In this document: positions 1 to 10,700 of the stretch, one piece after another | Numbering within the stretch: the stretch's first letter is position 1 | How the letters are laid out: the number at the start of each line of letters is the position of its first letter | NCBI RefSeq assembly: GCF_043555885.1 | Contig: NZ_JBIGHX010000008.1 | Coordinates: forward strand, 1 to 64,000 | Source: Pelomonas lactea | GTDB lineage: Bacteria; Pseudomonadota; Gammaproteobacteria; Burkholderiales; Burkholderiaceae_C | Direction of reading: 5' to 3' | Length of the DNA: 64,000 nt | Position numbers and translations under genes: made by a program | Notes under the pieces: model-generated | What the model saw: only the letters and a program-made list of their open reading frames with translations | The model's database searches: none | Told to the model about the DNA's origin: nothing

Positions 1-1770
1 TGGCGATGCGCACGCCGTCGACGTAGATGCCGATCTGCGTGTTGGCCGCGAGGAAGCCCATGCCGCCGGCGTAGTCCAGGCTGAGGGTGTAGGTCGCGCC
101 GGCAATGGTGTCGACGCTGCGCTCCACACCGTGGGTCTGGTAGGAGGTGCTGCGCCGGCCGTTCATCAGCGCCAGCCATTGGCCACCGTTGCCGGGCATG
201 GCCTGGACGGTGAAGCTGTTGCCGCCGACGTTGGTCATGCGGTCGCCGGATGCCCAGATTTCGAACGCAGCGGTCTTGCCGGTGGTCGGGGTCTGGAGGG
301 TCCAGCCTTCCAGCACGCGGCCGGTGAGGACCGTGGCGGTCGTCGCCGTGTTGGCCGGCGTCTCCCAGCTGGTGGCCAGCAGCTCGCGGCTGACGGCGAC
401 GTCGCGCGGGCTCAGCACCAGCGTGGGCGCGTCGGCCACAGCGACGAACTGGGCCGTCACCACCTGGCTGGTGGTGGCATACGCGCCGGTGGCACCTTCG
501 AGGGCGGTGGCCTGCAGTTGCAGGGCCACGCTGCCGTTGAAGTCACGCGGCGGCGTCAGCGTGAGGGCATCAAGCTGCCAGCCGGCGAGGTTGACGACGC
601 GCTGCGTGGCCGTGGGCGTGAAGCTGTGGGTGCCGTCGGACAGCGTGAAGCCCTGACCATCAAGTACAGGCAGGCCGGTCAGCGTCAGCACCAGCGTCTC
701 GGAGCCGTCGTTGTCGACGAGCCCGGCGACGATGGCGTGCAGCGCCAGCGCCACGTCCTCCACGCCGGCGACGGTGTTGCCGCCGGTGACGGTGAGGGTG
801 GGCGCGTCGGCCACGGCCGCAATGTCGACAACCAGGCTGGCCGGCGCGCTGTAGAGCTCGCCGTCGAAGGCGCGGAAGCCGATGCGGGCGTAGTGCTCGC
901 GGCGGTTGCCGTCGCCCGGCGTGGCATAGCCGGCGCCACCGGAGGCATTGGCCGCCGGCACGAAGCGCAGGCCGCGTGCGGCCAGGTCGGCTTCGGTAAA
1001 GCGCTCGCCAACCACGACTGCTGCCCAGCTGCCGTCGGGCTGCTGGCGTTGCAGCTGGCCGTCGGCGGGCAGGGCGGTGATCTCGATCTGCAGCGTGCCG
1101 GGTTGAGCGTCGGCGTCGCTGGCCGCGAACTGGCCCCAGGTGATGGGCAGCGCCTGGTCTTCCGTCCCCTGCACCTGGCCACCCGCCGCCGTGGGCGACA
1201 GGTTGCCGGACGGGGTGTCGGACAGCATGCGCACGTCGCGCACGGTGATGTGGCTGTCGGCCGCGGCGAAGCCGAGCAGGTCGAAGCTGAGCAGCGCAGA
1301 CTTGCCGGCCAGCTCGGGCGCCAGCGTGACCAAGTAGGTGACGCTGCCGTCGGCGTTGACCTGCTTGCGCACGCTGGACGCCAGGCGCTCGACGGCCGGT
1401 TGGCCGTTGCGCGCGGTCTGGCGGTTCAGCAGCGCGTCGGAACCGGCCAGGTCTGCGCGCCCGGCCAGTGCCAGCCCGGAGTCGGCATCCAGCAGCGCGA
1501 CCTCGAAGGCGTCGCCGGGGCCGCCGGCATTGGCCTGCAGGCCGGGACCGGCGATGGTGAAGCTGAGGACCCTGTCGCTGGCGCCGATGGCAAAGCCTTG
1601 CAGCAGGCGCGCCTGGCGGCCACCGGTCTCGCCCAGCGTGGCGCCGTCGGCCGAGAAGCTGACGTCGCCCTGCGTTGTCCAGCCGGCGCCGTTGGGCGTG
1701 CCGGACTGGCTGAAGCTGCCGTTGAGCAGGCTGGTGTTCACCGCGGTGGCGAACTGCGGCGCAGGCGTAA
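1..1770 (-). other. DUF642-like and tandem cadherin-like modules at the left edge of the giant protein
   Basis: After the zinc peptidase come a beta-sandwich stretch (LLNGSFSQSGTPNGAGW ... LQGFAIGASDRVLSFTI) and two tandem-95/cadherin-like units (GTEDQALPITWGQFAASD; GVEDVALALHAIV). A second DUF642-like stretch (WETPANTATTATVLTGRV ... YTLSLDYAGG) is cut at position 1. The order of modules suggests more repeats beyond the window. Confidence 0.6.
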
Positions 1771-4700
1771 CGTCGCCTGTGCTGCGGCGTGCCAGGCGGG
1801 CGCCGGACGCGCTGCGAGTACCGCTGGGCAAGCCCGGCAGGTTCGGTGACGACGGCACGAACGGCCCGTCCGTGTTGCCATCACGCTCTGCCTTCAACTC
1901 CGCAATGCGCTCTGCCATCCAGCCAAGCTCGGCCTCAGTTGGCAGGCGGCGCACGCCAGGTTGCAGCGTTGCCGCCATGAAGTCCGCCGAATCGCCGCTG
2001 TGCTCCAGCCCCAGCACATGGCCGTACTCGTGCAGCAGCACCGAGAGCAGGTCCATCTTGCCGTCGGCGGCGCTGCCGGCCTTGGCTCGCCAAATGGTCC
2101 TATCGGCCGTGGGGAGGAAGTCGTCGGTGTTGTCGAGGGGGGTGGGGGCGAGGTACCAGCCGTGGCCGGCTGCCGTCGAATTCAGCGCGATTGAGTAGGC
2201 AGCGCCATTGAAATCTGTTTGTCCAAGTATTTGAGACGAAAGACGTTCAAGAGAAACCTTGATCGCCCCAGCCTTGCCGTTCGCAGGAATAAATTGGGGA
2301 TCCGGGCAGACGGCTGCGCCCCCATTCGCGCCATCTTCCCCAAAGGTGCGCAAATCCATCTTGATGGCGTATTGAGTTTGACCAATGCGAGCGCGGAAAG
2401 TCGCTAGGTCAGCACCTAAGTAGCCCGGCTCCGGATAATAAGCAAAGGTGTTGTTTCCATCGATTTCAATTCGCTGCAGTGTCCCATGCGCGGGTAAGGT
2501 GACGACCTCAACAGGGACGCTTTGACGATCCACGGATACGTTATTCCTTTCCTTTAAATATTCCAACAACTCAAAGGCGGGTGAAATTACGTGCTCTGCC
2601 GAGCCCGGCTCCATGTGATCAGTGAACTCTTTGCAAACAATGAGCGTGCCTGAGGTCAAGTCACCTTTCCGCCTAGGTGTCGAATTCTCATTCCGGGAGT
2701 CTTTGCTAACGGCGCTGAAGTAAGAAGGTGCTGGGTCCACAGGACCCCCGAAAAATCCAAAGGCATCCAACATATTCGATCCTGCAAAAATGTTTCCGTC
2801 ATTGATCTCGGACAGCAACTCCACCAATGATGAGCCACTTGGCTCGGTCGATACAGCGCTGGGAGCCGCCTCTTCTGAGTTTGCAAACAGATGCGAGGTG
2901 CCACCGGCACCAATAGCAACCAGAGAAGGCACACGCAAATAGACGTGGAAGTGGTCGACGTTGTCCAGACCCGAAGGTATGCCTAGCTTTTCAAAAATCG
3001 CATGTATGTTTTCGTAACGATTTTGCGGGACAACCGTTTCAACGTTTTTTCCGTTTTTTTCTTCTTTCTTCGTAATGTCAGGCTTGCCCACAATAACTCG
3101 GCTGACCAAGGCGGAATTGGTCGATCCATCGCCGAACAAAGCAGCGCGGACCATGTTTTTTCGAGCTGCATCCGACTCACTTGTTATTGATATATTCTCC
3201 CAACTGCCAGCCGATGCCGCAGGATCGCTGCGCACGCTGGCATATATCGACAAAACATTTCTAATGGCGGAAACCTGGTCATTCAAGCTGACGGCCGCTT
3301 TGGCTGGGGTGCTTCCTGAGGCGGGCGTTGCGGCCTGCACTAGCGCGGGGAGATTTGCAGAATATGAGACTGCATTCGCAATACTCCAATAAGTCGTTTG
3401 CAAGGATTTTATTTCATCCGTTAGCGAATCGACCGTATCTTGATACTCCTTGCTAATGTGATTTCTTAGGCCGACATCCATTGCCATGCCGACATCGTGA
3501 GAATAATGTCCTGCCTGTTTGGTCGTGTTGCCAACGGTTTTCGTATGCGGTGGCGTAGCAAAATAATTCGCATCGGTCGCGCCGTTGAAAAGAATCTTCT
3601 TTTCCGTGCGCAGTGTTGGAGCTGCTTCATTTTGAAGCATCAATAGATCGCGCATCCAACTAGTGCCATAGACCTCTACATTTTCGTCATATGCCTTGAG
3701 CTGTGTATTCTCCCAGCGCTTGAGTGTTGCACTATTGACCTTATAAGGTTCAAAAATATGAACCCAATGTGGTGCGTTGTATGCATTCAACCAGGACAAG
3801 GACTTCTGCAGCTGATCGCCCGAAGCCTCCAGCATTCCGTCGGCACCTTGGCTTGACGTGCTGAACCGGGTGGAGGCTCGTGCATCAGCAATCGCTTTTT
3901 CTTTTGCAGCCTTCTCGGCCTGATTACGTGCCCGCTCCTTTGCGAGCTCTATGACTCGGGCTTCCTCAATCTCTTGCTCTGCCTTGTTAGCCATCGGTGT
4001 CTTTGATGGCTTGACCGCCACCTCATATTCAGGCGCGCCGTTCTGAGTTGTCGCCTCCGTTCCCTTCAGCGCTCCTAACGCGGTATATGAGGCCTTTGCT
4101 GTAACTGTGGCAATAGCGTATTTGCTATCGACCACGGTAGTTGTTACCTGAGCATTCGCAGAACCAACACCGATGCCATAGCGAACCACCTTCTCGAAAA
4201 GCTTGAGCGCCCGCTCTTCCTTGTCTCCGAAGGTCCCATCTACATCAAATGATTGCGGGGTGTTGTTGGAGGCGCTGGCTTGATATCCAAATGCTGGATA
4301 TCCGAGATACATCAAACGTTGCTCAACTCTAAATACATCCAGGGGGTCATTTTCCTTGCGGCCTGACCGAACCTCGCCAAGCAGTGTAAAGGGCGAATAG
4401 CCAGGATTATCCAATGGGCGATCCCCAAACAAGGCAGCGGAACGCCTGTCGTAATCCAGGGCCACGATCCCCAGCTTCACCTTCCCCTCATATCCTGTGG
4501 GGCTGATCGGATAGTCACCAAATTCGCCGACGTTCCCATTGAGCTTGTAGGAAAGCTCAATATTCATCCATTTGCCGCCTGGCGACTCGCTGGAGTGCAG
4601 ACGCTCCAAATCACTTTTGAGGCCATCTGTGGTGATCTTGGGGGCGACGTAGAACCTTCCCGTGTCGGAGAAATTTGCCTTTACTTCGGTTTTTCCATGG

Positions 4701-7700
4701 ATTTCTCTGGAGTAGGGATTTTTCCCATCCTTCACCAAACTAAATTGGCTATTGTTTTCATCAAATTTATTGATTTCCGTGTTGGTAAATCCAATATCGA
4801 GGTTGTCTATCAGTATTTGGATCTTGTCTTTGTTGGCAGCAATTTCCGCAGCTTCTTCAGCCGTTAATTTCTCGCTGGGCATCGCAAGTCCCAGTAGCGC
4901 GTGCGCCACCAGACGCTTTGTATCTATCTCCAACACATCGCCTATATTTCCAAGCACGCGAATTTCAACGGGATCGTCGTCAAAGGACGTTCCTGCTGGC
5001 GCGAACCCGTCGCCGGCGATCAGTTGCTCGGCGCCCTGGGGCAGCTTGATGTGCTTTTTGAGCCTGTCATGCTCCGGTTGGGCATTGGCCGCCTCAATAA
5101 GCTGCTTGATGTTCCAAGCCCCGCTTTGATGCGGCAACTGCTTTGACCATTGGTCGCGCGCACTGAACCCGCCGTTGAGTTGCCCCAGCAGCACCTTGTG
5201 ATCGGGTGACAGGCTGAGGTTCTGGATGCCATAGCCGTCCAGCGGCAAGGTGGCGCCCAAGTATTTGGGCTCGCCCTTGAGCCCGAACGGGTCCTTGACG
5301 ATGCCCAACTTCCCACCCACGGCGACCTTCTTGGCGTCGACGCTGCCGCCCACCGCAAGAGGGAAACCTTTGGGCGTGAAGACGAAGTTCGGCACTGCAA
5401 ACTGCGCCATGTAGAGCGGATCTCGGAAGTTGTAGTTGTCGTCCGCCACGACGGCGTATTCCTCGCCATCGAGTTCCACCAGCACGGCGCTTTGTGCGCG
5501 CTGGATGTCGAGCCGGTCGATGAGAGTGTCCTGGTCGGACTGGAACATCCGTACGGCGTTGAGGCTGGCGCTCATCAGCTTGCCCGTCTCGTCGTCTCGC
5601 TTGATGGTGAGCGTGCCCAGGCCGCGGTCGTAGTCCATCACGTTGTCCACCAGGAAGCGGTCTGAGTCCCGGGTCGGCGTAATGACCTGCGGCGCCTTGC
5701 CTGAGATGCCGTCGTTGGGCAGCGTGGCGATGATCGGCGCATCGATCTTGCCGGTGCGCAGATTCAGCGTGTCGAGGTCGAAGACGAGGACATTGCCCCG
5801 CTTGTTGCGATCAGGCATGCCGACTGTGTTGGCTTGGGTGGGCGCCGCTACAACCAGGGTGCGGCCGTCGGGGCCGATGGCCATGCCGGAGACGCCGAAC
5901 GGGCTGCCGCTGAGTACGCTGCTGCCGATGTTGAACGTGATGGGCCTGCCGTACTGCTCGCTGTCCGGCGACGTGTTGATCGCCAGCAGGCGGTAGTTGC
6001 CTGGTGCGCCGCCGGCCGCACCGAAGCGGTTGCCTTCCCCGACGATGAGAAGGTCACCCACCGACGCCAGACTGGAAATATTCGTGGCATCGGCGGTGCT
6101 GACTGAGTACCCGTCCATGCGCCAGCGGTCGAGCACCTTGTAGGTCACCGTGTCGATGACCCAGATGACGCCCTTGCCGGCGACAAAGACGGTCGTGTTG
6201 TCGCTGCTGTAGACGATGGGCTGAACCTTGCCGCCGGTCAGGTACTGCTCGAGGTTGAATGACTCGAGGTGGTCAAGCAGCGTGGTGGTGCCCAGGTTCT
6301 CCCTGATGCCCTGGGTCTCCCGCACGAACTCGATGCCCGTGCGCGTGAGCACAGCGGCCATGTTGGCGATGGGTTCGAGCTGGCCGGTATTGCCCAGGAC
6401 CTCAATGGGGTCGCCGTAGACAAGGCGTCCATGAGCGTCAACATCGACCATCGGCACCTGGCGCACAAGCTGCCAGCGGATCTTGCCCAGGGGGGCCTTG
6501 GTGAGAGCCTGCGTGAGGGCGGTGATCCCTGACTTGCCCTGGCTGGTGTTGACGATGTCCGGCGCCGTGATGCTGACCGTCATGCTCGTTGCTGAACCGG
6601 AACTGGCGCGGTACTGCACCCAATCCCCGCTGGGCAAGATGGCGCGAACCACGAGTTCCGAGGGGAAGCTGCTGCTCGAAGCGGGGGGACTCGTCGTCAA
6701 CGTGACTTGGCCCTGACCATCCTGACTGAGAGTGACGATGGCAGGCGCTGCGACCTTGCCGTATGGCGTCTGCACCTCGGGTGCCGGTGCCAAGCTCATC
6801 ACGGTCTTGGTGCGGCCCGCCACGGTGACCTGTTCGAACTTGACGTCGCGGAACTGCGGCACGCCAAAGTGGTATTCCAACGCCGAGGCTTGCCGTGCTC
6901 TCGCGGCGACGATCATGATCATGTCGATGGTCACCATCTCGGCCATCAACCCATAGCCAAACGTCATGCCGGCCATGCTCATCAGAATGTTGCCCGCGTC
7001 GGGCACCGCTTCGAAGGCACTGGCGGGAATGCCCGGCAGCTTCTTGCAGACCAGGTACTCGCCGGAACTGTCCAGCGTGGGATACGGCGGGCTGGCGGTG
7101 CGGATGACGCCATCGGCACCGATAAAGCCGTTGTCAACCACCCACCAGGTGTCGGCCATCCCCGTCGGCGTCTGCACCTGGCCCTTGCGCAGGATCAGCA
7201 CTTCTTCGCCGGCGGTGTAGTCCGGACTACCTTGCATCGGCACCGCCATCTGCAACGCCGCGTTGGTGATCTGGCTGCCGATGTCGAGCCGGAAGGCGGC
7301 GACGGCCTGCAGCGTTTCCGGCGCGGGCAGGGGCAATCCCAGCGTCTGCGCGATCGTCGCGACATCGATACGCTCGATCTTGACCGCCGCGTCCTCCTTG
7401 AGGGCGCCCGCGCCGATGAGCACCGTTTCCCCAGTGGGCGCTGCCACGATGCCGCCTTGGGCCGCCTGCACGGCGATCCCCGCGGACGCGGCGATCTGGG
7501 CAGCCTGCACATTGACCCACATGTCCTGCTGGCCGACGACCTGCCAGATCACGTGGCCATCCCGGTCATGGCTGCTCGCGAGGTGGATGACGCTGACGAT
7601 GACACGCCCGTTGGTGCGGGCCGTGATCAGGCCATCGGCGCTGACGGTGGCGACACTGTCGTCGCTGGACACATAGCGCGTGCCGGTTGCCGCATGCACA

Positions 7701-10700
7701 TCCCGGGTCTCGCCCGTGTCCACATCCGCCACCTTGACCTTGAGCTGGCGGGTGCCGCCCAGCGCCAGGCTGATGGTGCCGGGGTAGACGTCCGGTTCGA
7801 CGATCAGTGGCTCGGCTTCTCCCCCTTGATCTTCGCCGTCTTCATCGAACACCGGGTTCACTGACTGGGCGACGTTGATCACCGCCACAGCCCGCACCAC
7901 ACGCCCGTCAATGTCACGCCGCTCCACCTGCACCAGCGCCGGCCCGGCCTGGCGGGCCATCACGCGGTCGTGGGCGTCGTCGATGTCGACGGCATTGCCC
8001 ATGACCGAGCCTTGCGGCGCCAGGTCGAGGGCGCTGAGCTTGAGGTAGCGGGCATCGGTGATCGCCACACCCTTCTCATCCTCGAAGTCTGCACTGACCT
8101 GCACGGCCAGGCCCTGGCCGGTCAGCATCGAACCCATCGGCCGCAGATGCAGGGCCACGAGCTTCGAACCGCTGACGTTGAAGTTCAGCGTGATGGGGCG
8201 GCTCGCCCCGTAGCCGTCGTCGGCCTGCAGCGTGATGGAGCCCAGGCCGGCGTAGCCGGCGTCGGGTTGGAACTCGATGCTGTGGCCGTCGGCGCTCAGG
8301 CGCGCCTGGCCGTGCTGGCTGCCGAGAACGCGCCAGAACAGGCGGTCACCCTCCATGTCCAGCGCGGCGGCGTCCAGGCTCAGCGTCTTGCCGAGGTCCA
8401 CGTGGGTCAGCACCGGCGTGGTGCTGCTCACGTCGACGGGCGCAAGGTTGGCGCGCCAGCCGTAGTTGGCATAGAGCGCCTGGCGGTCGGTGTCATCGGC
8501 GGCGCCGTCACCGTTGATGTCCACGCCCGCGGTGGCGAAGGCGGCGGAATCCGTACCGTCGACCTTGCCGTCGCGGTTCAGGTCGCCGGCGATGGTGACC
8601 TTGATGCCGGCAGTGCCCGCCCCGGTGAGGCTCAACAGCTTCAGGCCGGACTCGGTCACGCGGATCAGCGTCACGGTCTTGCCGCTCTGGCTGGCCTGGC
8701 CCAGCACCGTTGCACCTTCCACGGCCAGCGTGGTGCCGGCCGTGGTTTCGACGGTGACGATGAGCGCGCCTGCCGCGCCCGGTGTCTTGACGGTGCTGGC
8801 AAGTTCGCTGTCGCGCACGACAAAGCTGAAGCGAGCGGTGGAGCCCGCCGTCAGGTTGCCGGTCCAGGTGTTGGTGGTCGTGGAGGCGCTGGCCATCCAG
8901 CCGGCAGCCGTGCCCAATTGCGCGGTGATGGGTTCGCTGATCACCGAACCATCGGCGTGGTAGCCGATGTTCTGGTTCAGGTCCGTCGCGCCAAACAGGC
9001 TGCGCGCCAGTGCCAGGCGGCCTTGCGCGTCATAGCGGTAGACCAGTGCGGCATCGCTGCCGCCAGCCTCGCGGCCGACGATGCGCTCGATGCGGCCTTG
9101 CGTGTCGCGCTCGAAGCTGACGCGGTTGGTCGGGTCGCTGCTGCCGGCCAGGGCCACGCCCGCGTCGGACACCAGCCATTGCTGGCCGTCGGCGAATCGA
9201 ACGCCCTGCACGCGGCCTTGGGCATCGAGGCGGTAGCGGGTGCCATCCGGACCGGTCAACTCGTAGCCGCTGGGCTGCCAGGGCAGGCCTGTGCTGCGGT
9301 CGAGCAGGCGTTGGCCCTGGGCCTGCAGGGCCACGGACGTGGTCGGGTCGGCGTCCAGCGCGGTCAACGTCCACCCTGGGGTGTTGCCGGTGAAGATCGG
9401 GCGCAACACCTTGGGCGCGGTTGCGTCTGTGGACAGTGGCTGGCTTGCCGTGCTCAGGCTGAAGCTGAGGTAGGCGGTGGCCGCGTTGGCCGTGGCCAGG
9501 CTGGCTGGCATCTGCAGCCAGACGCGCGCGCCGAGCAGCCAGGCGGCCGAGCCGCCCAGGCTGTCGCCACCCGCCTGGTCATGGGTCAGGCGGGTGTCCA
9601 GCAGCGGGAGGGTCCAGTTGCCGAGGTCCCCGTGGCCGTTGACGTCAAGGCTTCGGGTCAGCGCCAGGTCGTGGTTGCCGAGGTGGAAGACCGCGTCGGT
9701 GGCTTGCGCCTGCACGAGCTGCTTGTTCGCCGAATCGACCAGCACGCGGGTGGTGATCTCGGTGGTGCGGCCGGTCAGGTCCCAGCCGCGCAGGCGCAGC
9801 AGGTAAACGCCGTTCGCCCAGCGCGACGGGTCCAGCGAGGCCAAGGTCACGTTGGCGTTGAGCGCTGCGCCGGCCAGGTCGGCCTGCGTCAGCGTGCGCC
9901 AGGCGGACTCATCCACCCGGTCGCCGTTGGACGGTGCGGCCTCGAGCACGTAGCCCATCAGCTGCAGGTCGGCGATGTGTGCGGACAGCGACGTGGTGCT
10001 GCCGATCACCGTGGGCGCCAGGCTGCCGGTGTCCAGTGCGCCGCTGAAGCTCAGCTGGGGCGCCGCGGTGTCCAGCGGGTCGCGCACGCGCACGGTCTGC
10101 GTGGTGGTGGACGAGAAGCCGTCGGCGTCGACAGCAGTCACCTGCAGCTCGACGAGGCCAGGCTGCGTGGGCGTGATGCGCACGCGACCCAGGCCGTCCA
10201 GCGTGACGGGTACCCAGTCGGCCTGGCCGAGGCCCGCACCGCGGACCTGCACATCCAGGCGGGCGACCGGGCTGAAGGCGTCAGCTCGCACGGTGGCAAG
10301 CACCACCTGGCCCGGCAGTACCGGGGTGCTGGGCGTCAGGTTGACGAGCAGCCTGGGCGCGTTCGCGGCCACCTCGGCAACGACGCGCAGCACGAAGCTG
10401 CCGGTCATCGTGTTCTTGCCGTCGCTCACTGTGGCAAGCACGGTGAAGTCGCCCACCTGGCCCGGGCCCGGGGTCCAGTTCAGGCGGCCATTGGCCGCGT
10501 CGTAGGCCGCGCCTTCGGGCAGCCCCTGGAAGGTGACAGCCAGTGCCGCGGTCTGTGCGCCGCCGTCGGCATCGGACACGCGCAGCGCGCCGGCAGGGCT
10601 GGTGGCGCCCTTGACGACCGGCAGCGAGAACGCCTGGCCCACCAGCAGCGCATGACTGGCGGTGCTGATCTCCGGCGGGCGGTTGGTGTCGAACACGCGC

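Noticed and set aside
2190..4960. Possible break (pseudogenisation or separate gene) in the lower-GC part of the giant gene
   Set aside because: The same frame continues through it with sensible domains and no stop, so it is a compositional island within one gene, not a gap.
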